From the NCBI RefSeq assembly GCF_007625055.1, contig NZ_VMQS01000015.1, positions 1 to 41,172 on the forward strand: a stretch of DNA of 41,172 nt, written 5' to 3'. The DNA is from Halomonas sp. (lineage in GTDB: Bacteria > Pseudomonadota > Gammaproteobacteria > Pseudomonadales > Halomonadaceae). Both the position numbers and the translations under genes were made by a program. The notes beneath the pieces were generated by a model. It saw only the letters and a program-made list of their open reading frames with translations, made no database searches and was not told the origin of the DNA. Shown here piece after piece: positions 8,819 through 17,595 of the stretch; positions within the stretch are counted from its first letter, which is position 1; each line of letters begins with the position of its first letter.

Positions 8819-9382
8819 TTAGGGTTCACCTGACCTTGAAGAACCGTCGCTTGATGGCGCCTGGCCTGTAGCTGACGACTCTGTCAGCGCTGAATCGCCT
8901 TCCAGGGCAATGCGCTGAAGACGTGGTGAAAGTTCTCGCAATGCGCGGCGATAGACTTCCCGCTTGAACGGCACCACCTGCCCGAGCGGGTACCAATAAC
9001 TGACCCAGCGCCAACCGTCGAATTCAGGCTTGGGGGTCGCTGTCATGCAAATCTGGCTTTCCTGACAGCGAATCTGCAGTAAAAACCACTTCTGTTTCTG
9101 GCCGATGCACACCGGCCTGGCATGGGTTCTAATCATGCGACGTGGTAGGCGATAGCGCAGCCACCCTCGGGTGCAGGCAACAATATCAACGTCATTGGCG
9201 GTCAGGCCAATTTCCTCATGCAACTCACGAAAGAGCGCCTGATGGGGCGTTTCACTTGACTTGATGCCTCCCTGAGGGAATTGCCACGCGTTCTGCCCTA
9301 CACGACGCGCCCAAAGCAGTTGCCCCTGAGCGTTCGCAATAATAATGCCAACGTTGGGGCGAAAGCCGTCTGCGTCGATCAC
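8819..9382 (-). CDS. rppH: RNA pyrophosphohydrolase
   Basis: RppH removes pyrophosphate from the 5' end of transcripts and so triggers RNase E-dependent decay. The Nudix box is [17 protein letters not shown] followed by HEEIGL. The family-specific [14 protein letters not shown] and [19 protein letters not shown] are both present. Two GTG starts are possible. I chose the inner one at 9380-9382, which gives [12 protein letters not shown] exactly where E. coli RppH begins and has TAAGGTGA just upstream. The outer GTG (9389-9391) would add three residues and has no ribosome-binding site. The C-terminal tail is Ser-rich and unlike that of E. coli. It is the first gene of the rppH-ptsP pair, divergent from the HAD gene. 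Confidence 0.95.
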   Translation of the reverse strand: MIDADGFRPNVGIIIANAQGQLLWARRVGQNAWQFPQGGIKSSETPHQALFRELHEEIGLTANDVDIVACTRGWLRYRLPRRMIRTHARPVCIGQKQKWFLLQIRCQESQICMTATPKPEFDGWRWVSYWYPLGQVVPFKREVYRRALRELSPRLQRIALEGDSALTESSATGQAPSSDGSSRSGEP

Positions 9383-9547
9383 GGACGTCACCTTAGTAAA
9401 TTTTCAGTTACCCCCATTTTTCCACAAGCAAGACAAGCGTATCAATACAATATAACGCCAAGTGGTTAAACCGGGGGGACTCTGCGATAATTCATCGCCC
9501 TGTCAGTCGTGATATTTGATGACCAAGATACCATTAAGGGGAATGCT

Positions 9548-10204
9548 GTGAGTCTGGCCATTTTCGATCTGGACAACACCTTGCTATCTACCGACAGCGA
9601 CCATGCCTGGGGCGAATTCCTGCTCGAGCAGGGCGCGGTCGATGCCGTGGCTTACCAAGCCGCCAATGAACGCTTCATGGCGGACTATAATGCGGGCACT
9701 CTGGATATCGATGCCTTCCTGGAAGTAGCGTTGAAACCGCTGGCCGAGAACAGCCCCGAGCAGCTTGCCGCCTGGCATCAGCAGTTCATGGTCAGCAAGA
9801 TTGAACCGCACATCCTGCCCAAGGCCGAGGAGCTGATTGCCCGCCACCGCACGCGCGGCCATACCCTCTTGATCATCACCGCCACCAATCAGTTCATCAC
9901 CGGCCCGATTGCTGAACGGCTGGGCATTGATCACCTGATTGCCGTGCAGCCGGAAATGGTTGATGGGCGCTACACCGGCAAGGTCGACGGTATTCCCAGC
10001 TTTCGGGAGGGCAAGGTCGCGCGGCTTGAGCAATGGCTGGAACACCAGGAAATGACCCTCGACGGCGCCTGGTTCTATAGCGATTCTCATAATGACCTGC
10101 CGCTCCTGGAGCAGGTGGATCACCCTGTCGCGGTCGACCCCGACGACACCCTGCGCGAAATCGCCGAACAGCGTCAGTGGCGAATCATGAGCCTGCGCGA
10201 TTGA
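9548..10204 (+). CDS. HAD-IB family phosphatase (SerB-like superfamily)
   Basis: The product of about 218 residues has HAD motif I as AIFDLDNTLLSTDSD, motif II as IITATNQF, and motif III/IV as FYSDSHNDLPLL followed by AVDPD. A helical cap lies between motifs I and II, as in subfamily IB with phosphoserine phosphatase and CicA. The substrate is unknown. I chose the GTG at 9548-9550 because AAGGGG lies at proper spacing and the product then starts directly at the first beta strand. An upstream ATG at 9509 would add 13 unrelated residues. Close homologues sit beside rppH-ptsP in Pseudomonas. Confidence 0.88.
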   Translation: MSLAIFDLDNTLLSTDSDHAWGEFLLEQGAVDAVAYQAANERFMADYNAGTLDIDAFLEVALKPLAENSPEQLAAWHQQFMVSKIEPHILPKAEELIARHRTRGHTLLIITATNQFITGPIAERLGIDHLIAVQPEMVDGRYTGKVDGIPSFREGKVARLEQWLEHQEMTLDGAWFYSDSHNDLPLLEQVDHPVAVDPDDTLREIAEQRQWRIMSLRD

Positions 10205-10233
10205 GTCATGATTCGTGAGTGGTTAGCACAATA

Positions 10234-10265
10234 AAAACCCCGCAGGCCTCAGCTTGCGGGGTTTT
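10234..10265. terminator. Bidirectional intrinsic terminator between HAD gene and mdh
   Basis: A perfect 11-bp stem, AAAACCCCGCA (10234-10244) with TGCGGGGTTTT (10255-10265), encloses a 10-base loop. The A and T runs at both ends let it serve the two converging genes. Confidence 0.92.
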
Positions 10266-10306
10266 GCGTCTATCGAGCGCTTTGTCAGGCGCTCCATAAA
10301 ACATGC

Positions 10307-11281
10307 TTAGCCAAGCAGATGTTCGACGGCGGCACGCTCTTCGCGCAGTTCTTTTTCGGTCGCGGCCATCTTTTCTTTGCTGAAGGCATCCAGCTCAAAG
10401 CCCTGGACGATTTCGTACTTGCCAGCGTGGCAACGCACCGGGTAGGAATAGATGATGCCTTCCTCGATGCCGTAGCTGCCATCCGACGGGATCGCCATGC
10501 TGACAATGCCCTTGCTGCCCAGCGCCCAATCGTGCATGTGATCAATGGCGGAAGACGCCGCAGATGCTGCAGAGGATGCACCACGTGCCTTGATGATGGC
10601 TGCGCCACGCTGCTGGACGGTCGGAATAAAGTCGTTTTCGTACCAGTCGCGCTCAACCAGATCAAAGGCAGCCTTGCCGTCGACCGTGCACTGGGCAAGA
10701 TCCGGATACTGGGTAGCACTGTGGTTCCCCCAGATAATCATGCCCTCAACATCGGTCACATGCTTGCCGGTTTTCTGAGCCAGCTGGGTCAGTGCACGGT
10801 TATGATCAAGACGCGTCATGGCAGTGAACTGGCCTGCATCCAGATCCGGCGCATTGCAGGATGCAATCAGGGCGTTGGTGTTGGCCGGGTTACCGACCAC
10901 CAGCACACGTACATCACGGCTTGCATGGTCGTTCAGCGCCTTGCCCTGCACCGAGAAAATGGCGGCGTTGGCTTCCAGCAGATCCTTACGCTCCATGCCC
11001 GGCCCACGCGGACGTGCACCTACCAGCAGCGCAAAGTCGGCGTCTTTGAAGGCAACGTTCGGGTCATCCGTGGCAACGATATCCTGTACCAGCGGGAAAG
11101 CACAGTCGTTGACTTCCATCACCACGCCATTCAGGGCGTCAAGGGCCTGGGGAATTTCCAGCAGCTGGAGAATCACCGGCTGGTCCTTGCCCAGCATGTC
11201 GCCAGCAGCAATACGGAAAATAAGTGAATAGCTGATCTGACCGGCGCCGCCGGTAATCGCAATACGAACGGGATCTTTCAT
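10307..11281 (-). CDS. mdh: Malate dehydrogenase
   Basis: This TCA-cycle enzyme interconverts malate and oxaloacetate with NAD. The protein of about 324 residues belongs to the cytosolic-like, Thermus-type MDH group. It shows the nucleotide-binding [12 protein letters not shown], the substrate-loop [14 protein letters not shown] with both arginines, [20 protein letters not shown] and the catalytic His in [13 protein letters not shown] chose the ATG at 11279-11281: AAGGAG lies five bases before it, and the product begins [10 protein letters not shown] as in homologues. A directly preceding ATG (11282-11284) is too close to that site. The open frame extends upstream but lacks signals. Confidence 0.95.
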   Translation of the reverse strand: MKDPVRIAITGGAGQISYSLIFRIAAGDMLGKDQPVILQLLEIPQALDALNGVVMEVNDCAFPLVQDIVATDDPNVAFKDADFALLVGARPRGPGMERKDLLEANAAIFSVQGKALNDHASRDVRVLVVGNPANTNALIASCNAPDLDAGQFTAMTRLDHNRALTQLAQKTGKHVTDVEGMIIWGNHSATQYPDLAQCTVDGKAAFDLVERDWYENDFIPTVQQRGAAIIKARGASSAASAASSAIDHMHDWALGSKGIVSMAIPSDGSYGIEEGIIYSYPVRCHAGKYEIVQGFELDAFSKEKMAATEKELREERAAVEHLLG

Positions 11282-11375
11282 CATGACTCCTTGGTTAATT
11301 GGCCTTGATACGACCAAGAGCGGAATGCCGACAAGAGCGCCTTTTGCCACCCACGACACCACTCAGGACGAGCCG

Positions 11376-11404
11376 ATGGTATGCGCAGCGCAACAAAAAC
11401 TCAA
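11376..11404 (-). promoter_or_regulatory. Candidate sigma-70 promoter for mdh
   Basis: On the minus strand, TTGAGT (11404-11399) and TACCAT (11381-11376) are separated by 17 bases. Each matches the consensus at four of six positions. This would give a 5' leader of about 85-90 bases before the mdh start. Confidence 0.4.
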
Positions 11405-11481
11405 TCAGACCTGCGGCTAGTTATGCCAGCGCCAGGCAGTTTTCCTGTCGTTTATGAGCCGCTGTTACGGCTCAGGCATGC

Positions 11482-11521
11482 AAAAGCACTGGCCGGCGCC
11501 TTTCAGGGCACTGCCAGTGCT
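11482..11521 (-). terminator. Intrinsic terminator after rsd
   Basis: A 9-bp stem, AGCACTGGC with GCCAGTGCT, spans 11485-11493 and 11513-11521, with some pairing possible inside the loop. On the minus strand it runs into TTTT, a short U tract. It lies 35 bases downstream of the rsd stop. Confidence 0.6.
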
Positions 11522-11555
11522 CGATAATGACAGGAAAGAGGCAGCAGCGCCCGGA

Positions 11556-12044
11556 TCAGGCCGGGGCTTTGGCCTGTTCGGGGCTGTGCGCCGCATGCAG
11601 TTTCGCGATCAGCTGATCTTCAAGCGCAAAGCGTTCGGCAAGCCCTTTTGACAGACGATCAATCCAGGCCGGCAAACGGACAAGATTCTGCTGGCAGCGA
11701 ACCGGCGTGGCATAGTCATTATCGAACTCAAGGGTCATTTCCGTGGACATTTCCAGGCGTTCCAGCAAACTGGCGGCCAGCGCCAGCGCGGCGTCGTCCC
11801 CAAAGGCCTTGGCTTCGTCAGCCAGCTGGGGATACACCTCAAAGTGTCCGGCGCTGATGTAATCCATCAGCAGTTCGCTGAAACTGTCCACCTGGGCTTT
11901 GTTCACGCTTTCAAGCTCGGCATCGCAGGCCTGCTGCAATGCCATGAAACTGACCAGCAGCGCCTTGCGTTGCTGGAGCCAGCGATCAATCAAAGCGTGG
12001 ACGCCACCCCAGCGCTCCTGGGCATTTTTACAGTCTTCAAGCAT
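11556..12044 (-). CDS. rsd: Regulator of sigma-70 (Rsd/AlgQ family)
   Basis: Rsd binds free sigma-70, which favours use of alternative sigma factors in stationary phase. The AlgQ homologue of Pseudomonas affects alginate and siderophore genes. The 162-residue product has the family's helical pattern: an N-terminal NAQERWGGVHALIDRWLQQRK, the DYISAGHFEVYPQL block aligning with DYLSAGHFSIYE in E. coli Rsd, and the C-terminal ERFALEDQLI. I chose the ATG at 12042-12044 because AGGGAG lies nine bases upstream. The ATG nine bases earlier touches that site. The tail is Ala-rich. It lies downstream of dsbB, with about 165 bases between. Confidence 0.88.
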   Translation of the reverse strand: MLEDCKNAQERWGGVHALIDRWLQQRKALLVSFMALQQACDAELESVNKAQVDSFSELLMDYISAGHFEVYPQLADEAKAFGDDAALALAASLLERLEMSTEMTLEFDNDYATPVRCQQNLVRLPAWIDRLSKGLAERFALEDQLIAKLHAAHSPEQAKAPA

Positions 12045-12209
12045 GAGGGCCATCTCCCTGTTATCAGGCCAAATAGATGGATCACCCCTGGCAGATCAGG
12101 CTGAATCAGATGCCATACACGCAATGACCGGCCCGGATGACGCCATCAGAAAACAACTCTGTTACACACAGTTAATAATAACCAAGCCTCTCCTTTACGG
12201 CTGCCGGTG

Positions 12210-12716
12210 TCAACCTCGCGAAGCGGCAAAAGATAGCCACAGCAGCCGGAGCGGGATCAGCGCCAATATCAGAAAGCCCACCAGTGTCCAGGCGGGTAGT
12301 GACAGCCCCAGCAGCATGAAATCAATTTCTGCACACTCCCCCGAGCCGGACAGCACACGGTTCACCACTTCCTGAAGGGGCAGCATGTCCATCATGTAGC
12401 TGAGGTCGGGCCCACAGGTGGGCACTTTATCCTCGGGCAGTGACTGCAGCCAGATATGACGCCCGGCAACAGAGGCACCGCCTGCCACTGTCAGCAGGCT
12501 CAAGAGGCCATAGAATGCCCTCCCCCATCGGCCCGACGGGTTATGTACCACGGCCACCAGTAACACCGCGGCGGTGGCCAGCACCCCCACGCGCTGAAAT
12601 ACGCACAGCGGGCAGGGGGCCAAACCGGCAATATATTGCAGTGCCAATGCCACGGCCATCATCAGGGCGCAGAAAGCAAGCCCTGCCAACGCCACGCTGC
12701 GCGTCGTTAACAGCAT
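12210..12716 (-). CDS. dsbB: Disulfide bond formation protein DsbB
   Basis: DsbB is a four-helix inner-membrane protein that reoxidises periplasmic DsbA and passes electrons to quinone. The 168-residue sequence shows both redox pairs. Cys35 and Cys38 lie in APCPLCVFQR, with the quinone-site Arg42. Cys101 (VPTCGPDL) and Cys128 (GECAEIDF) lie in the second periplasmic loop. Its ATG shares one base with the gshA stop (TAATG), so translation is coupled to gshA. Having glutathione synthesis and disulfide oxidation on one message is a thiol-redox pairing. Confidence 0.94.
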   Translation of the reverse strand: MLLTTRSVALAGLAFCALMMAVALALQYIAGLAPCPLCVFQRVGVLATAAVLLVAVVHNPSGRWGRAFYGLLSLLTVAGGASVAGRHIWLQSLPEDKVPTCGPDLSYMMDMLPLQEVVNRVLSGSGECAEIDFMLLGLSLPAWTLVGFLILALIPLRLLWLSFAASRG

Positions 12717-14371
12717 TATGAGAGCCCTCCGGCCGTGGATAAGGCTGCCAGACGGGACTCCCGCGCCTGGGCAAAATAGCTTTCCAGGAATTCGTCGAAG
12801 CTGACCTGATCGGCTTCCTCGATATCGTGCTGCTGCTGATGCGAGGTTTCCACCAACTGATCCAGCAGGGCATGCCGGGAACGCAGCATCGGCTGCTGCT
12901 GCAGGGTCTCGCCTTGCTGCTTTGCCAGTGTCAGCATCAGCTCGCTCAGTGACACCTTCTGGTCATGCAGTGTGGCAAGCAGCTGGGCAGAGGGCGTGAG
13001 GTCAGGGTGCTTCAAGGCAGGCGACAGCGCGGAGACCGCATCGGCGTGCGGTGTGTTCTCTTCCATGGCATCCAGCAGGCCGGCAACCGTTATCATCTCG
13101 GCACATATCTGCTCACCCCACTCGGCGACGCTGACCGCTTCCCCCTGGCGCGTCAGGGTCAGCGCCGGGTCGCGGCCGCGGGCCACGACCAGACGACGAT
13201 TATCGTCCAGGCGATCACATTCCTCATCGCTGATCCAGGGGCTTTCGCTGAGCAGACACCACAGCAGGAAGGTGTCCACAAAGCGGATCTGAGGCTCGGT
13301 AATACCCAGAGGATCAAACGGGTTCAGGTCCAGGCAGCGCACTTCAATATACTCAACGCCACGCGCTTCCAGCGCCTGGCTGGGGGTTTCATTATGTCTG
13401 GTCACTCGCTTGGGGCGAATATCACTGTAATATTCGTTCTCGATCTGCAGGATATTGGCATTCAGCTGCTGCCAGTCGCCGTCTATATTGACCCCCAGCT
13501 TTTCATAGTCAGGCCAGCTTGAAGAGATGGCATGGCGCAGGGTATTCACGTAGTTGCCCAGTGAGTTGAAACAGATCTTGAGCTGCTCCTGCACCTTGTT
13601 CTGGTAACCGAGATCCGACATGCGCAGCGTGGTTGCGTAAGGCGCATAGTCGGTTTCATCATCCAGCGCCTGGAGTTTTTGCGGCGATTTTCCACTGGGC
13701 AGGAAACTTTTATCAATGGCCGGAGAGGCACCGAACAGATAGAGCAGCAACCAGCTGTGACGCCGGAAGTTGCGAATCAGGGCAAAGTAGCGCGTTGAGC
13801 GGAATTCGTTGAACGCCGTCTGCTCTTCACCTTCCAGCGCCTGCAACGCCTGCCACATGCTGTCCGGCAGCGACACATTATAGTGTACGCCGGCAATGGC
13901 CTGCATGATGCGGCCGTAGCGCACATCCAGGCCCCTGCGATAGACCGTCTTCATGGTACCGATGTTGGAGGTGCCGTAGTCGGCAATCGGAATGCTATCG
14001 TTACCGTCCAGACGCGCGGGCATGCTACCCGGCCAGATCCACTCATTATCCAGCGCATGGTAGGTGAAGGTCTGCAGGTCACTCAGAAACGCCAGTGCAT
14101 CGCGAGGCTGCGAGGTCACTGGCGTAATGAACTCCAGCAGAGCCTCGGAGTAATCCGTGGTGATGTGCGGATGGGTCAGCTTGGAACCTAAGGCATAGGG
14201 GTGCGGCGTCTGCGCCACCTGACCCGTGGCGTCTACCCGCAAGCCTTCTTTTTCAATGCCGCGCCGCAGGCGGCCCAGACGGCCCGCTTTGGCCACCGGC
14301 ATGAGATGATCCACCCTGTCCTGCAAGGTTGATGGCGCAGAAAATGCTGTCTCTGTGAGTGGTTCAGACAA
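12716..14371 (-). CDS. gshA: Glutamate-cysteine ligase
   Basis: GshA makes gamma-glutamylcysteine, the first step of glutathione synthesis. The product of about 551 residues is of the proteobacterial type. GIEKEGLRV matches E. coli GIQRGLERETLRV. HPHITTDYSEALLEFITPV, WIWPGSMPARL, GVHYNVSLPD and YIEVRCLDLNPFDPLG follow in order. The start is uncertain. A TTG at 14369-14371 has AAGGAG eight bases upstream and gives MSEPLTETAF. An ATG at 14402-14404 would add 11 residues but has no ribosome-binding site. It is longer than E. coli GshA (518) because of an N-terminal lead and a longer C-terminus. Confidence 0.95.
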   Translation of the reverse strand: MSEPLTETAFSAPSTLQDRVDHLMPVAKAGRLGRLRRGIEKEGLRVDATGQVAQTPHPYALGSKLTHPHITTDYSEALLEFITPVTSQPRDALAFLSDLQTFTYHALDNEWIWPGSMPARLDGNDSIPIADYGTSNIGTMKTVYRRGLDVRYGRIMQAIAGVHYNVSLPDSMWQALQALEGEEQTAFNEFRSTRYFALIRNFRRHSWLLLYLFGASPAIDKSFLPSGKSPQKLQALDDETDYAPYATTLRMSDLGYQNKVQEQLKICFNSLGNYVNTLRHAISSSWPDYEKLGVNIDGDWQQLNANILQIENEYYSDIRPKRVTRHNETPSQALEARGVEYIEVRCLDLNPFDPLGITEPQIRFVDTFLLWCLLSESPWISDEECDRLDDNRRLVVARGRDPALTLTRQGEAVSVAEWGEQICAEMITVAGLLDAMEENTPHADAVSALSPALKHPDLTPSAQLLATLHDQKVSLSELMLTLAKQQGETLQQQPMLRSRHALLDQLVETSHQQQHDIEEADQVSFDEFLESYFAQARESRLAALSTAGGLS

Positions 14372-14543
14372 AGTGAACACTCCTTGTGTCTGGTCCGCCA
14401 GCATTTGACGGATAAACGCGTTTTATATGTCGCCCAGGCGACGCAGAAGCGCAGGATATGGCGCCATGACGCCAACAATCAAGGCAATCTGACAATAGAA
14501 TTACGCTATCGATATTCATGATGATCGACAATACCTCGAGGCG

Positions 14544-16910
14544 TTAGCTGTCCTGGCGCGCTTTCAGGAGGGCGGCGCCCAGTGCGCCGACGGCGGCCGG
14601 CTCCGGGGTTGCCTTGGCGGCTTTGCGCTGGCTACGCTCGTTGGCAGGCCGGCTGTGGCCTTGTGTGGGGCCAAGACCTGCCTCGCTGGAGGCCTGTTCA
14701 GGCTGATCATCCAGACGCATGGAGAGCCCTACCCGCTTGCGCGGTATATCCACGCTCATGACCTTGACGCTCACAATATCGCCCGCCTTGACCACACTGC
14801 GCGGATCATCAATAAAACGCTCAGAAAGCGCGGATATGTGTACCAGACCATCCTGGTGAACACCGATATCCACAAAGGCCCCAAAATGCGTCACGTTGGT
14901 AACGGTGCCTTCCAGCACCATGCCCAGCGCAAGGTCTTGCAGGGTTTCGACCCCCTCGCGAAACTCGGCTGCCTTGAACTCAGGGCGCGGGTCCCGGCCA
15001 GGCTTATCCAGCTCGGCAATGATATCGGTCACCGTGTATACCCCAAAGCGCTCATCGGCAAAGTCGGCGGGCTTGAGTGCTTTGAGGGTGGCACTGTCGC
15101 CAATCAGACCTTTTACATCACGGTTCTGATGCCTGGCGATCTGCTCGACCAGGCGATAGGCTTCAGGGTGAACGGCGCTGGCATCCAGCGGGTTCGCGGC
15201 ATTATTGATACGCAGAAAGCCCGCGCACTGCTCGAACGTCCTGGGTCCCAGGCGGCTGACGTCCAACAGCTCCTTGCGGCTATTGAACGCGCCTTTGGCA
15301 TTGCGTTGGGCAACGATGTTTTCCGCCAGGGTGGATGACAGGCCGGCAACCCGCGACAGCAAGGCGCTGGAGGCTGTATTCAGATCAACGCCTACCGCAT
15401 TGACACAGTCTTCAATCACCGCCTCAAGGGACCTGGACAGCTGAAGCTGGGAAACATCATGCTGGTATTGGCCCACCCCAATCGATTTGGGTTCGATCTT
15501 GACCAGCTCGGCCAGCGGGTCCTGCAAACGGCGTGCAATGGACACGGCGCCGCGCACCGTAACATCCAGATCCGGCAGCTCGCGGGAAGCGTATTCCGAG
15601 GCGGAATATACCGAGGCGCCGGCCTCAGACACCATGACCTTGCGCAGACGATGCTCAGGGGCCATGCGCTTGACCAGTTCAGCAGCCAGCCTGTCAGTCT
15701 CACGGCTGGCAGTGCCGTTGCCCACTGCAATCAGTGCGACGCCGTGCTGTTTTACCAGACGGGCAAGTTCCGCCAGCGCCTTGTCCCATTGTTTCTGTGG
15801 GGCGTGAGGGTAGATCGTGGCCTGGTCGACAAACTGGCCGGTGGCATCCACCACCGCTACCTTGCAGCCGGTTCTCAGGCCAGGGTCGATTGCCAGGGTC
15901 ACTTGCTGCCCGGCCGGAGCGGCCAGCAACAGATCCTTGAGATTGGCCGCAAATACCTCGATGGCGGTCAGTTCGGCCTGTTCACGCAGGCGGCCAAGCA
16001 GTTCGGTTTCAAGGGCGGTGTAGAGCTTGACCCGCCACGTCCAGCGCACCACTTCATTCAACCACTTATCCGCCGGGCGTCCTTCATCACGCACGCCCAC
16101 CTGGCGGGCAATGACAACCTGCGCCGGATGTACCGGCGCATCCTCTTCACCCGGTAGACGGATCGCCAGCCCCAGCACGCCTTCATTGCGGCCACGGAAC
16201 ATCGCCAAGGCGCGGTGTGACGGCACCTTGGCAAGTTTTTCATCATGTTCGAAGTAGTCAGAGAACTTGGCGCCTTCCTGCTGTTTGCCGTCAAGCACCC
16301 TGGCGCTCAGCTCGCCTTCCTGCCAGAGCCGCTCGCGCAGCTGACCGACCAGCTCAGGGTCTTCCGCAAAACGCTCCATCAGGATCTGTTTGGCACCGTC
16401 CAGGGCGGCCTTGGGATCTTCAATAGCGCCAATGTCACCGTCGGCCGGACGCAGATAGGCGTGGGCTTCGTGTTCCGGCGTCAGTGACGGGTTGCCCAGC
16501 AGTGCGTCCGCCAATGGCTCCAACCCGGCCTCACGCGCAATCTGCGCCTTGGTACGACGCTTTTTCTTGAAGGGCAGGTAAAGATCTTCCAGGCGCTGTT
16601 TGGTATCGGCTGCCTCCAGCTGGCGGGACAGTTCAGGCGTCAACTTGCCCTGTTCATCAATGGCCGCCACCACGCCGGCACGGCGTTCTTCCAGTTCGCG
16701 CAGATAACGCAGGCGCTCATCCAGTTGGCGCAGCTGGGTATCATCCAGCGCACCGGTCACTTCCTTGCGATAACGCGCGATAAACGGAACCGTTGCCCCC
16801 TCATCCAGGAGGGCGACGGTAGCCGATACCTGCTGGGGGCGAACACCGAGCTCATCCGCGAGCCGGGTAAGAATACGCTGATTGACATCCATAGATAGCA
16901 ACAATCTCAT
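14544..16910 (-). CDS. tex: Tex family RNA-binding transcription accessory protein
   Basis: Tex is a conserved nucleic-acid-binding factor related to eukaryotic Spt6. The 788-residue product has the N-terminal helical region with FIARYRKEVTGALDD, a YqgF/RNase H-like domain from about 338 (LAIDPGLRTGCKVAVVD), helix-hairpin-helix motifs around 500-570 (AVGVDLNTASSALLSRVAGL), and an S1 domain at about 660-735 (GTVTNVTHFGAFVDIG). A Lys/Ala-rich tail follows. The start at 16910 has only AAGG nearby. The ATG at 16892 (MDVNQRI) is an equally plausible start. It is a single gene between gshA and msrB. Confidence 0.95.
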   Translation of the reverse strand: MRLLLSMDVNQRILTRLADELGVRPQQVSATVALLDEGATVPFIARYRKEVTGALDDTQLRQLDERLRYLRELEERRAGVVAAIDEQGKLTPELSRQLEAADTKQRLEDLYLPFKKKRRTKAQIAREAGLEPLADALLGNPSLTPEHEAHAYLRPADGDIGAIEDPKAALDGAKQILMERFAEDPELVGQLRERLWQEGELSARVLDGKQQEGAKFSDYFEHDEKLAKVPSHRALAMFRGRNEGVLGLAIRLPGEEDAPVHPAQVVIARQVGVRDEGRPADKWLNEVVRWTWRVKLYTALETELLGRLREQAELTAIEVFAANLKDLLLAAPAGQQVTLAIDPGLRTGCKVAVVDATGQFVDQATIYPHAPQKQWDKALAELARLVKQHGVALIAVGNGTASRETDRLAAELVKRMAPEHRLRKVMVSEAGASVYSASEYASRELPDLDVTVRGAVSIARRLQDPLAELVKIEPKSIGVGQYQHDVSQLQLSRSLEAVIEDCVNAVGVDLNTASSALLSRVAGLSSTLAENIVAQRNAKGAFNSRKELLDVSRLGPRTFEQCAGFLRINNAANPLDASAVHPEAYRLVEQIARHQNRDVKGLIGDSATLKALKPADFADERFGVYTVTDIIAELDKPGRDPRPEFKAAEFREGVETLQDLALGMVLEGTVTNVTHFGAFVDIGVHQDGLVHISALSERFIDDPRSVVKAGDIVSVKVMSVDIPRKRVGLSMRLDDQPEQASSEAGLGPTQGHSRPANERSQRKAAKATPEPAAVGALGAALLKARQDS

Positions 16911-16958
16911 GCAGCCTTGATAAAGCCATCAAGGTATCACAATCAGCGCCAGGACGCC

Positions 16959-17456
16959 TCAGGCCGGGACAAAACGCAAGGCGGCGCCATTATTGCACCA
17001 GCGTAGCCCGGTGGGCTCTGGGCCATCATCAAATACATGCCCCTGGTGCCCCCCGCAACGGGCGCAATGGTATTCCACCCGTGGCCAGACCATGGCAAAG
17101 TCGAGCTGGCTGAGCATATGCCCCTCCACGTGCTCGAAGTAGCTGGGCCAGCCGGTACCGGAATCATATTTCATATCGCTGGTGAACAGCAGCAGATCAC
17201 AGCCGGCACAGCGGTATTCACCCTCACGCCACTCTGCATCCAGAGGGCTAGAAAAGGGTTCCTCTGTGCCGTGTTGACGTAGCACGTAAAAGGCTTTGTC
17301 GGAAAGTCGTTCACGCCACTGGGCTTCGGTAAGCTCGAGGGGTTCAAGCGCAGGGTCCGCCTCCAGCTTGACACGCGGAAAGCCAAACGACAGCCCGGGT
17401 AGCATTCCGGTCAGGCCTGTCAGCCCGGCCAGGCCCAAAAAATGACGACGTTTCAT
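16959..17456 (-). CDS. msrB: Peptide-methionine (R)-S-oxide reductase with Tat signal
   Basis: MsrB repairs the R form of methionine sulfoxide in proteins. After a signal sequence beginning MKRRHFLGLAGLTG, the domain shows zinc ligands C83/C86 (CAGC) and C131/C134 (CARC), GTGWPSYF, GHVFDDGPEPTGLR and the catalytic Cys154 in RWCNNGAALRF. The RRHFL start followed by a hydrophobic stretch and GLSFGF fits a Tat signal, so the enzyme probably acts in the periplasm, unlike cytosolic E. coli MsrB. I chose the ATG at 17454-17456. The open frame runs further upstream, but that part overlaps the pckA terminator. GGAG lies ten bases before the chosen start. Confidence 0.92.
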   Translation of the reverse strand: MKRRHFLGLAGLTGLTGMLPGLSFGFPRVKLEADPALEPLELTEAQWRERLSDKAFYVLRQHGTEEPFSSPLDAEWREGEYRCAGCDLLLFTSDMKYDSGTGWPSYFEHVEGHMLSQLDFAMVWPRVEYHCARCGGHQGHVFDDGPEPTGLRWCNNGAALRFVPA

Positions 17457-17479
17457 CAGGACAAGACTCCAGACGTGTG

Positions 17480-17510
17480 AAAAAAAGGGGTGGTGCCTGG
17501 GCACCACCTC
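17480..17510 (-). terminator. Intrinsic terminator after pckA
   Basis: On the minus strand the 9-bp stem GGTGGTGCC/GGCACCACC (17500-17508 and 17489-17497) is followed by CC and seven T residues. It lies about 85 bases after the pckA stop and just upstream of msrB. Confidence 0.88.
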
Positions 17511-17595
17511 TTTGAGACACCATTGTTTACCTGATGTTCTACACGATCACTTTTTCGTACACCGTCGCTTTTGCTGATGCTGGCCCGGCGTTGTG

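Noticed and set aside
10319-11227. 302-codon plus-strand open frame opposite mdh
   Set aside because: It mirrors the malate dehydrogenase gene, lacks any domain pattern and has no ribosome-binding site. Long antisense frames are common in GC-rich genes.
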